Below, in pieces: positions 15,101-22,643 of a stretch of 55,295 nucleotides of DNA (its first letter is position 1; each line of letters starts with the position of its first letter). Source of the DNA: Candidatus Pacearchaeota archaeon. GTDB taxonomy: Archaea > Nanoarchaeota > Nanoarchaeia > Pacearchaeales > GW2011-AR1. The notes under the pieces were generated by a model. That model was not told the DNA's origin. It worked only from the letters and a program-made list of their open reading frames with translations, and ran no database searches. A program made the translations under genes and the position numbers. Where the stretch lies: NCBI GenBank assembly GCA_002686195.1, contig NZAS01000023.1:1-55295 (forward strand), read 5' to 3'.

Positions 15101-17250
15101 CAGTGCATTTGAAATCAGGAACCCATCAGATTGTTGTCGAGCACGCCGCTACAGGCTATGATACAGAATATGCGAACGCACATTATGATCAGGGAATGTG
15201 GATTAATTTTCCAGTCAATATAGAGGGGGAGGGATATGATACTATAATAGATATATATACCAATGAAGTAACTGATAGATCTACAGAAATTAATTTTGGC
15301 ATGATAAACATTGCAGGAAGCGGATTAGGGACGCTTCCAGATGGATCTAGCGATGTCTTGTCACGAGGTGTTGTAAAGCTGAGTAATTTCAGATTAATGC
15401 AGGGACTTGTAAATATATTAGATCCACAATTGGCTGATGATGATGATCAGTCTTTGACCTTCCTGGTTGATATTGATAATGTTTGCTTTGATATGCATGA
15501 TCTGAATCAGCCTGCGATGACATACCCCCTTCCTGGAGTTGCTATAACATTTATTGATTCATTAACAGCAGACTGTGGAAACTTGATAGTAAGGAATTGT
15601 TTATTTCTTAACTCATATATTGCGTTTCTTGCTGACACAAGTAGTAGTCAGATAAAAAATGTAAGTGTAATAAATAACTTTTATGATAATGACGAGATTG
15701 AAGATACCAGTGTAGGCTGGTCAACTATGGGTCTTTTCTTTGGTGATTATTTAAACTTTGATGAAATACCTCCTGAGAATAATTTTGAAGTAAGAAATAA
15801 TATCCCAATTCACAACCACAGCTTGGATTATTCTGATACAGGATTCTTTCCCAGCATAGAAGGCGATAGGATAAGTCGAAACTTATCTGTTGGCCACAAG
15901 GTCGGTATAGGGACAAGCTCTCCCGGCCACCTTGATAGCACAGATGGCTTTACGCCTCCTTTGCCTATCTTGCATATAAAGAGAGGAGACGCCGGAGGAA
16001 CGGTAACTGAATTTTGGCCATATGATCAATCCTTGTTAGTGCTGGAATCAGATGGTAATGCTGCAATAAATATATTAACTCCAAATGATGGAACGGGGAT
16101 AATTGCCTTTGGAGATCAAGATGATGAGTTTATTGGAGGGATTAAATATTCTCATAGCGAAGAACAGATGATTCTAAGCATAAACAATACCAGTAATCTT
16201 ATATTAAGCACCAAGAGCAGTACAGGAGAAGTTGCGGTCGGAATAGGCAAAGAGTCTCCTGAATCTGAAGATCCCTTTGCAACCCTGCATATAGAGCCTG
16301 CTCAAAATCTAACATCAACCTCGTATCCGCTTATTCATCTTACAAATACTGGAGATATGCATCTCGTAGATCAGGATATGTTGGGAGGGATTTACTTTGG
16401 AGGCTCAACCGATGATGGTGATAATTATGAGTATAGGTCTGCAATAATCAGGGCAGAGGCATCTGAGACTTGGAACACAAGCACATCCACGATGAATGTA
16501 GGCTCTAGGCTTACTTTTTATACAAACGGAAATAGTGCTGACTATGATTACAATAGATTTTCGATGTCTGAAGATGGAAATTTTGGAATAGGAGCAGACT
16601 TTCCAGATGAGAGGCTTGTCATTGGAGATTCGAACGATAATCACGCAAACAGAGTTAAAATAGAAGTTAAGGGCCTCGGGTATGATTATGATGGCGTATT
16701 TAGAGTAGATGCTGGCGGAGTCCAAAAGTTTGGTTGTGGATATAATGCAGGTGATGATTTGGCTGTATTTGCATATGGCTCAATTAACACTCCAGGTGAT
16801 CCGAAGGGGATTACAATAGATTCTGATGGATATATATATATGCCAACTATACAGTCTGGAGTTGGGTACGAAATACATTATGAGTCTTCTACAAGTGAGA
16901 TAATAAAAGCTTCATCAAGCATAAGGCGCAAAAGAAATATTCAATCTCATAATGTTGGACTTAGTGAAGTTTTAAAAATGAATCCAGTATATTTTCAATT
17001 TAAATCGGATAAATCTGATACTAAGCGTATAGGTCTTATAGCAGAAGAGTTATACGAGGTATGTCCTGCGCTTGTAGCCTTAGGTCCAGATTGTAAATTT
17101 GATGAAAACGGAAGAGAAACTAATGAGTTGATTTCCGATAACCTAGTTCCTGACGGATGGAGTTCACAGGCAATGATCGGAGTTCTTATAAATGCTATAA
17201 AAGAATTAAATGAAAAAGTTAAAAAATTAGAGGATAAAAATAAAGAATAA
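12178..17250 (+). CDS. Giant tail fibre protein with C-terminal S74 intramolecular chaperone (twin A)
   Basis: This is a 1690-residue protein with an ATG start behind AAGG. The N-terminal 240 residues (KLDTSIEIPAVRDNI, AHVHPDATNRHYA) are closely shared with the next gene and probably attach the fibre to the tail. A beta-rich middle follows, then a pectate-lyase-like beta-helix region from about residue 935 to 1230 (GHFSNINKALKYAKRF). From residue 1240 come shaft repeats of the 'vGIG...P...LhI' type. The C-terminus is a peptidase S74 / endosialidase-type chaperone: SSIRRKRNI places the catalytic-type serine at S1580 and lysine at K1585, followed by RIGLIAEELYEVCPALV and a final coiled coil (AIKELNEKVKKLEDK). 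The family trimerises fibres and is then auto-cleaved, so the mature fibre should end near residue 1580. Confidence 0.88.
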   Translation: MAKSKYPDKLDTSIEIPAVRDNIIEIGSDVLNSVRTAIFQIERTLGINPQGAVGNTVSDRLNKSLDGNGNILKEALDRANVLSGPVVDKDVSKNAAINESKLRLDYPTQLLQDEISQIISQLTIILTTLEELAVLLNAHVHPDATNRHYAKAITVEAIDSTGSEVGMVSVDVATAQDVFEQIFQSHINYDGSDISISNRSHEADQLFFDNEDVSAYTSAEDVQEAIEDVYEYTIGQLDIHQNKQHDNGILKSSVITSPEDSDEGILLVEESGVNYSATSPSEIKQAVVVRFDDPPDAPEIEIKKSDILKITDNSGSTEYQIFKVNYSASGSTIESVEVYGHFIESSSSVSAAKIYRNMNKEANHGGLLTTAREYQSITATSYSNADIIQIANPDASTIISNHINPSEISLTNRYFNITVDDGSEIELDIYDGTAASQSLDTIIKNLNAQFSENASSVSAYRVDYDENKSPELALVHSIPSDISSSHTLTVSRGSDDALDSLGLEMFEDTTINSGLGTAYYIQGTEYSSLGTKMAEIGLTLLSGTASVTSSTVDFKEYGIREGDLLVVSGSPSDDGTYVILQVTTSSLVVDRNQLSGNKWSGESDAETEFYIYKNSISLNQMEFDISGTGGANGSICDIFMDYNRNVFYNVRLEYGIEALPAGNSLISIVDFNGDVSSYEGTLLAEPDDAASPAYTILTLDDGPPIELKGVENQYIELKSGTHDIRLLIYIEDSDNILTFFGSASDITVPILGHEGVNEEENMLLSRALFESGSARIAGAGAEFPRLFRKMRRGNISQKDLGTDAIYANQQRPLEETRSNGVIFGLSVSPSATSIDANDHYTIDIVPGVCYVKGKRFEINKKENLITGIVAAPTGPDNFFVAVDQWGSIVFAPADGVTCECPFDPSNYCILSSVEYDLATVAAIDLRLFIDNLDLTVLNSITVSPQKGMGHFSNINKALKYAKRFSKIFPQAGTPTVHLKSGTHQIVVEHAATGYDTEYANAHYDQGMWINFPVNIEGEGYDTIIDIYTNEVTDRSTEINFGMINIAGSGLGTLPDGSSDVLSRGVVKLSNFRLMQGLVNILDPQLADDDDQSLTFLVDIDNVCFDMHDLNQPAMTYPLPGVAITFIDSLTADCGNLIVRNCLFLNSYIAFLADTSSSQIKNVSVINNFYDNDEIEDTSVGWSTMGLFFGDYLNFDEIPPENNFEVRNNIPIHNHSLDYSDTGFFPSIEGDRISRNLSVGHKVGIGTSSPGHLDSTDGFTPPLPILHIKRGDAGGTVTEFWPYDQSLLVLESDGNAAINILTPNDGTGIIAFGDQDDEFIGGIKYSHSEEQMILSINNTSNLILSTKSSTGEVAVGIGKESPESEDPFATLHIEPAQNLTSTSYPLIHLTNTGDMHLVDQDMLGGIYFGGSTDDGDNYEYRSAIIRAEASETWNTSTSTMNVGSRLTFYTNGNSADYDYNRFSMSEDGNFGIGADFPDERLVIGDSNDNHANRVKIEVKGLGYDYDGVFRVDAGGVQKFGCGYNAGDDLAVFAYGSINTPGDPKGITIDSDGYIYMPTIQSGVGYEIHYESSTSEIIKASSSIRRKRNIQSHNVGLSEVLKMNPVYFQFKSDKSDTKRIGLIAEELYEVCPALVALGPDCKFDENGRETNELISDNLVPDGWSSQAMIGVLINAIKELNEKVKKLEDKNKE

Positions 17251-20200
17251 TGGCAAAGTCAAATTATCCAAATAAATTAGATACATCAGTAGAGATTCCA
17301 GTAATTAGAGATAATATTACTGAAATTGGTTCAGATGTACTTAATAGCCTTAGATCTGCAATATTCAATATAGAAAAGGCTCTTGGGATAAATCCGCAAG
17401 GAGCAACTGGGAATACTGTTGCTGCAAGATTATCGAATGCTTTGGACGAAAATGGAAACATTCTCAAAGAAGCCTTGGATCGTTCTAATGTTCTCTCGGG
17501 ACCAATTACAGATTCGGACGTTTCCAAGGTGGCAGCTATTGACGAAAGCAAGCTTCGACTTAATTATCCAACTCAATTACTGCAAGATGAAATATCTGTT
17601 TTAGATAATAAGATTGAGCTTTTTATAGCAACCTTAGAAGAGCTAAATGCAATATTGTCTGCTCATGTTCATCCTGATGCAGTAAATAGACACTATGCTC
17701 AAGCTATAACTGCCGTAGCTGCAGATGTAGAAGAGTCATCTAGTGCTACAATGACCTTAGAGGATGGAAGCCTGCAAGAAGTTTTAGAAGAAATATATAA
17801 TGCTCATATAAATTATACTGGAGAAGGAATTGAGTTAGAAAATAATTCACATCAAGCCTTGCAGCTTTTCTACAACAATGATGATACATCTGATTTAATC
17901 CCTTCATCGAGTGTGCAAGGAGCTATAGATGACTTAGCCGCTCTGGAAGGTCAGAGTGTAAGAAATTCTAATTTAAATTTTAACTCAAACGGAATAGTCA
18001 GAACAGGCTCGGTATATGATGAGTTTGAAGATGAAGATGTAGGCACAATACTTGTAGAGGCAAACTTAATAACTTATGATGCTCCAGATGATTCTAGTAA
18101 ACATATTATTTCTTTTTCAGAGGGGCCGACGCCACTTGCTGATCCAAAGCCTTTTGATGTATTAACAATATTAGATTCTCCAGATGAAGATGATAATAAA
18201 GAATATGTAATATCAAAAGTAGAGCTAACCGTAGATGGGGATATGAATAATGTAGAAGTTTTTGGAGGCCCAAGTTACGAGATTACAGTTGGAACGACTG
18301 CAAAAATAACAAGAAGCATATATTCTACTTACAATGAAAATGGATTAAACTGTGCTGTTAGACCAAGATATTTAAAAAGCAATACTCCAGACATACAAGT
18401 AGCACACCCAAATGCTGCAACCATTATATCGTCAGGCATAAAGCCAGAGAATCTTTTAGATGGATCAGTTGATACTATAGCTTTAGAGATAGATGGAGGA
18501 GATTCTGTTGAAATTCCTCTTTATAATTCTAATTACGAAAATCAAACTATTGATACTATTGTTCATGCAATAAATGAATATGTTGTAGAAAACAAATTAA
18601 ACATTCTTGCATACAAGCTTCGATCATTAAGATGTTTCGAATTAGCAATATCTCATATCCTTCCAAACTTTAGAGAAGATTCAAAGAATAGGACTATAAA
18701 ACTAGTTGAAGCATCATCAAATGATGCATCAGAAATTTTGGGAATGTCGTACCTTTTAGACAGAGAAGTAGAAGGATCCGCAGGAAATGCTTATCATATC
18801 AATGGAAGGCTTTATGAAGACTTTGGCCAAATAAAAGAATACTCATCTAGTTCTGTTTCAATAAGCTCTGGAACGACAGATATAGATTCTATAACAGCAG
18901 AATTTATAATAGACGGAGTAAGAGCCGGAGATCTTTGCGTAATAGAAGGATCATCAGATTCAGATGATGATGGAACATATAGAATACACTCTCTTGATAA
19001 TGATATTTTAACTCTTGATTCGTCTGGCTCAGCTTTATCTGGAGAGCTTTCAGAAGATTCTTCTGTATTCATAGTAAGATGCACAGCGCCAATTGGCGAA
19101 ATGGAGTTTGAAGAAATCGATGGATTAATCATGATTGATGTATTTGTTGATGAAGAAAAAAATATACATTTTCAAAGAAAAGCAGAGATGACAGGCACTC
19201 TGCAGAGCGGCACATTTTATGCTGTTGTCTCTGATACCTCTGCAGGATTCATAGTCGATGGAGATGATTATACATTGCATGTAGACTCCTCTGGAATGGC
19301 TTATTTGGAACAAAATCCAAGTGGATCAGTAGGGGCAGAAGTTTTCGTAGGAGGAACAGGACGTTACAAAGTTTTTTCTAATGACGGAATGGCTTATGTG
19401 GTTCTTGATGTATATACAACAGATCTTCCCACTGGCAGCAAAAGCTGCAATCTTGTAGGCTATAACAGTGTAAGCAGAAGTGTATTGCACCTATGTAGAG
19501 GCATATATTCTTCTAAGCTTGGTTTTATTCTTGGAGATTTAACCCCAGGCGTTGGTGGGGCAATACCAAGGCTTATAGATAAAAGAACAACTGGAACCAC
19601 CGATGATACAATTATATCAGAACCATTTCTTGAAAGATATATTCAAGGCCCTAGAAACGAATTGCGTGGAAGCGGAATTATAAGAGCGGCTAGTATAGAT
19701 AGCGCTGTAGATAACGCAGATGGAACATGCACAATAACGGTAAACCCAGGAGTTCTTGTTGTCAACGGAGTTAGGTTTGAATACCTGGGGGTTCAAGAGC
19801 TTCTTTATAGATATGGAGAAGATGAAACTGATTTAAATAATTTTTATATCGCATTGGATGGGTTTGGCTGCTTGACTATTGAAAACGAAGTAGATACAGA
19901 CACAACTGGAATTGCCCCTACTTTTGTCTCTCCATTTTCAAACCAAGTTGTAGCTCATCTTGGTTACGTAGAACCAGACGGAATAGGGTCAACATTAACT
20001 CCAACAGACTTGAGATTATTTGTCGATCATTTAGATTATAAGATTATAGCGGATATAACTGTTGCCAATGATCAGAGGTTTGGGCATTTTACGGATATCA
20101 AAACAGCTGTAGATTATGCTAGAATGTTTTCAAAAATGTTTCCCGACATGGGGACTCCAAGTGTTTTTATAAAAGAAGGAGTATATGAGGTAAGTGAGAC

Positions 20201-20936
20201 AATTTTAATAGACTTTGATCTGGAGATTAGAGGGTCTGGGGCAAATACTGTAATTCAGCGCTCTGGAGATATGCTGAACGCAACTATGCTGTCTCATGCC
20301 GGGGACTCTTATGCAATAGAAGGTTCAGTGTTTCTCGTCGGAGGTGATGTTGATCCTTATGATTACAACACTTTTGATTCAGGATCAAGTGATAATATAG
20401 TAAATGGTGTAACGTTTAAAGACTTCACCTATAAGCAGCCAGATGGAGGCGCAAGCGATGCGATAGAGGGCGCTGTAATAAATATTATTCAAGAAGTAAA
20501 TAATGATCCAAGCTCAGAGTATTCAAATACTATGTTTAGAGTTCTTAATGTAAACTTTTTAGGAATTGGAAGAGGCGCTACTGCTGATACCGTCGAGGGC
20601 GTCAGCGGAAGATGGGACGAGCCATACGAGATGGCCATAAGACTCGGCTATGGTGCGGATAAGGACGAATACTTCGGAAACCTAGTTGTTGATGGTTGCT
20701 ATTTTAGTTTTATGGGGTTTGGTGATGGTGCAGTCTATCTGGATAGAGGCTGTGTTTATAAAAACGTCATTATAACTAATAATATTTCAATGAAAACTTC
20801 ATATAGCGCATCTCAAGTCCCGGGGGATACCTCTGGGTATAGTTACGGCATAGTAAGCAACGAGTCTCTTTATGACGTTCCATCTGATTTTTATGGACTG
20901 ATAGAGGCGGGTAATACATCAGATGATCAATATTAG
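17250..20936 (+). CDS. Giant tail fibre protein, paralogue without chaperone (twin B)
   Basis: This is a 1228-residue protein starting in a TAATG overlap with twin A. The N-terminus (KLDTSVEIPVIRDNI, LGINPQGATGNTVAARL, AHVHPDAVNRHYA) is clearly homologous to twin A. Resemblance continues with interruptions: a 'GDLCVIEGSS.....DGTY' segment, 'GVLVVNGVRFEY', and a beta-helix from about residue 935 (GHFTDIKTAVDYARMFSKMF). It then stops after the beta-helix; the GIG repeats and S74 domain of twin A are missing. The end (EAGNTSDDQY) looks natural and no frameshift remnant is visible. It may be a partner fibre, a fibre base, or a depolymerase-like spike whose beta-helix contacts host glycans. Confidence 0.85.
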   Translation: MAKSNYPNKLDTSVEIPVIRDNITEIGSDVLNSLRSAIFNIEKALGINPQGATGNTVAARLSNALDENGNILKEALDRSNVLSGPITDSDVSKVAAIDESKLRLNYPTQLLQDEISVLDNKIELFIATLEELNAILSAHVHPDAVNRHYAQAITAVAADVEESSSATMTLEDGSLQEVLEEIYNAHINYTGEGIELENNSHQALQLFYNNDDTSDLIPSSSVQGAIDDLAALEGQSVRNSNLNFNSNGIVRTGSVYDEFEDEDVGTILVEANLITYDAPDDSSKHIISFSEGPTPLADPKPFDVLTILDSPDEDDNKEYVISKVELTVDGDMNNVEVFGGPSYEITVGTTAKITRSIYSTYNENGLNCAVRPRYLKSNTPDIQVAHPNAATIISSGIKPENLLDGSVDTIALEIDGGDSVEIPLYNSNYENQTIDTIVHAINEYVVENKLNILAYKLRSLRCFELAISHILPNFREDSKNRTIKLVEASSNDASEILGMSYLLDREVEGSAGNAYHINGRLYEDFGQIKEYSSSSVSISSGTTDIDSITAEFIIDGVRAGDLCVIEGSSDSDDDGTYRIHSLDNDILTLDSSGSALSGELSEDSSVFIVRCTAPIGEMEFEEIDGLIMIDVFVDEEKNIHFQRKAEMTGTLQSGTFYAVVSDTSAGFIVDGDDYTLHVDSSGMAYLEQNPSGSVGAEVFVGGTGRYKVFSNDGMAYVVLDVYTTDLPTGSKSCNLVGYNSVSRSVLHLCRGIYSSKLGFILGDLTPGVGGAIPRLIDKRTTGTTDDTIISEPFLERYIQGPRNELRGSGIIRAASIDSAVDNADGTCTITVNPGVLVVNGVRFEYLGVQELLYRYGEDETDLNNFYIALDGFGCLTIENEVDTDTTGIAPTFVSPFSNQVVAHLGYVEPDGIGSTLTPTDLRLFVDHLDYKIIADITVANDQRFGHFTDIKTAVDYARMFSKMFPDMGTPSVFIKEGVYEVSETILIDFDLEIRGSGANTVIQRSGDMLNATMLSHAGDSYAIEGSVFLVGGDVDPYDYNTFDSGSSDNIVNGVTFKDFTYKQPDGGASDAIEGAVINIIQEVNNDPSSEYSNTMFRVLNVNFLGIGRGATADTVEGVSGRWDEPYEMAIRLGYGADKDEYFGNLVVDGCYFSFMGFGDGAVYLDRGCVYKNVIITNNISMKTSYSASQVPGDTSGYSYGIVSNESLYDVPSDFYGLIEAGNTSDDQY

Positions 20937-20944
20937 AGAGAGAA

Positions 20945-21424
20945 ATGTCTAAGCCAAAAGAACAATCAGCAATAGACGCAATTTATATTATTCTAGATAA
21001 ACTGGAACTTCTTGACAAACGGGTTCAAGTTATAGATGATAATGTAAAAATCCTTAGCAATAAGGTGTCGAAGCTGAACAGGAATGCTGCAGTAGCTGCT
21101 GTTACTGCTCCGTCCTCTTTTGATAAGAGTTTTACTGAGCCTAGCCCTCGAAAACAACAAAAAGTTGAAAAATTGGTCTTAGGCAAAATAAAGACTTATG
21201 GATACATTGTTAACAAGGTTAAGGTGCCTATAGAGGACGTAATTGTAAACGTATATGACAATAACAATAAGCTGGTTAAGAATTCAAAAACTAATGGAGA
21301 TGGGTATTGGGAAGTTCGGTTGCCTTCCGGAAAATATGGAGTAGAATATATACACAAAAAGTTCAAGCCAATTAATAGGGTCATAGAACTTTCTGATGAA
21401 CTCCGTGAATATGAGGTAAGGTAA
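20945..21424 (+). CDS. Virion protein with coiled coil and carboxypeptidase-regulatory-like beta domain
   Basis: This is a 159-residue protein with a GAGAG ribosome site nine bases after the twin B stop. Residues 8-50 form a coiled coil (YIILDKLELLDKRVQVIDDN). After a Ser/Pro/Ala linker, residues 80-155 form a beta sandwich (PIEDVIVNVYDNNNKLVKNS, then TNGDGYWEVRLPSGKYGVEY) of the carboxypeptidase-regulatory or transthyretin-like type common in phage fibre and baseplate accessory proteins. An oligomeric fibre connector is likely from domain order and position. The stop overlaps the next start (TAATG). Confidence 0.6.
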   Translation: MSKPKEQSAIDAIYIILDKLELLDKRVQVIDDNVKILSNKVSKLNRNAAVAAVTAPSSFDKSFTEPSPRKQQKVEKLVLGKIKTYGYIVNKVKVPIEDVIVNVYDNNNKLVKNSKTNGDGYWEVRLPSGKYGVEYIHKKFKPINRVIELSDELREYEVR

Positions 21425-21774
21425 TGTTTGCTGTAAAAATTTTTAGTAAAAAAAGAAGAAAAAATAATATCCTAGAACGAACAATTCAAAATCTATCTGA
21501 TTTTCTTAAGAAAGAAATGAGTTGCAGTGTGAATATTGTTTCTGATAATAATTCCATAGAAATGGTTTCTGGTAATTTAGATACTAATAATGGTGAGATT
21601 ATTACAGAGTTAATGTTTAAAAAAACCATCGTTCTTAATGTTGATGATTTAAACGATAAACAGAATTTAGATAAGTACGTTAAAGAGATTAAGCATTTTT
21701 GCAAACAAGTTTCTAGCATAGATGAATTGAAATATTTGCCGATAAATTTTAGGGAATTAAAGAATGATAGATGA
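21424..21774 (+). CDS. Hypothetical tail-region protein
   Basis: This is a 116-residue protein with an ATG in a TAATG overlap. It has a basic N-terminus (SKKRRKNN) followed by helix and strand patterns (TIQNLSDFLKKEMSCSVNIV, ELMFKKTIVLNVDDL, KYVKEIKHFCKQV). It has no recognised motif, no signal peptide and no membrane segment. It overlaps the next gene by 11 bases. Position before the tail terminator candidate and sheath suggests a tail completion or assembly role, with low certainty. Confidence 0.5.
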   Translation: MFAVKIFSKKRRKNNILERTIQNLSDFLKKEMSCSVNIVSDNNSIEMVSGNLDTNNGEIITELMFKKTIVLNVDDLNDKQNLDKYVKEIKHFCKQVSSIDELKYLPINFRELKNDR

Positions 21775-22573
21775 ACAGAATTTACCCGGAACAGGATCCA
21801 ATGGTGATCATGTAGTCTATTCTAGTTTTTTTTCTGATAATCATATTGTTCAACAGACGGCGATTGTTCATCCGAAGACGTTGTTAATCGATGGCCTAAG
21901 AAAGGTTTTTAGAGGTGACTCTATATTTACATATAGAGATGATGAATATGGATATCCTCTTACTCCGGATCAAACAGGAATAGATATAGATTCAGAAGAG
22001 ACCACAAAAATATTAATAAGTGATACATATAGATATGAAGTTAAGTTTTTCCCAGCAATTGTAGTTAAGTCAAGTGGCGGCTCTTACAAGCCTTTGTCTT
22101 TTAATCAGAATATGACTTATAAATACAGGACAGACCTTGTAGAGACAGATTATGGGTCCAGAAAGGTAATTAGCACGCCAACACACAGAGTGTATGCAGG
22201 ACGTTGGGATTTAGGGTTTGAGTTAGGGATTTACTCTGAAAGTCAAAGTGAATTAGAGGAGTTGGTAGACATAGTTTCTATGGCTATACAATATGTTCTA
22301 TGGAATGAACTTAGAGCTAGTGGGTTATTTGTGCATCAAGTAAGGATTGGGGCAGAATCTGCAGAGCCTTATGCTAATGACTATGTATATAATACAAGCG
22401 TTAGTTTAAACACTTATTCTGAGTGGAGAGTGGAAATTCCGATAGAAAATCTTGTGGAGAAGATAGCTTTTAGCATTCAGCCAACATGGCATCCAATTCC
22501 AGGTCAAAAAACACAGGCAGATTTACTATCCAGTCGGTTTGATGACATTATAGAATTAACAGAGATTTCCTAA
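21764..22573 (+). CDS. Candidate tail terminator / tail completion protein
   Basis: This is a 269-residue protein whose ATG overlaps the previous stop and follows AGGGAATT. The core (RWDLGFELGIYSESQSELEE, LVDIVSMAIQYVLWNELRAS, then SLNTYSEWRVEIPIENLVEK) has the strand-helix-strand order of tail terminator-like folds: a first strand with 'l.l.iya.sq.erdeL', a long helix, and a late strand of 'W...ipi'. It lies directly upstream of the sheath gene, the expected place for a gp15-like protein that caps the tail tube and sheath and joins the head. The assignment is by fold pattern and synteny, not by strong sequence identity. Confidence 0.5.
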   Translation: MIDEQNLPGTGSNGDHVVYSSFFSDNHIVQQTAIVHPKTLLIDGLRKVFRGDSIFTYRDDEYGYPLTPDQTGIDIDSEETTKILISDTYRYEVKFFPAIVVKSSGGSYKPLSFNQNMTYKYRTDLVETDYGSRKVISTPTHRVYAGRWDLGFELGIYSESQSELEELVDIVSMAIQYVLWNELRASGLFVHQVRIGAESAEPYANDYVYNTSVSLNTYSEWRVEIPIENLVEKIAFSIQPTWHPIPGQKTQADLLSSRFDDIIELTEIS

Positions 22574-22643
22574 AAGAATATAAGAAATGAAACTACTAAT
22601 AATAAATAATTTGATGAGTTATTGCAAATGCGGAGGAATTTAA
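22574..22643 (+). other. Leader of the sheath gene
   Basis: These 70 AT-rich bases end in CGGAGGAA, a strong ribosome site for the ATG at 22644. There is no terminator before it and no clear promoter. Given the expected copy number of the sheath, a promoter could lie here. Confidence 0.3.

Noticed and set aside
20900..20945. Twin B fibre as a truncated pseudogene of twin A
   Set aside because: The end is clean, with no remnant of GIG repeats or S74 sequence in any frame before the next well-spaced gene, so it looks like a genuine shorter paralogue.
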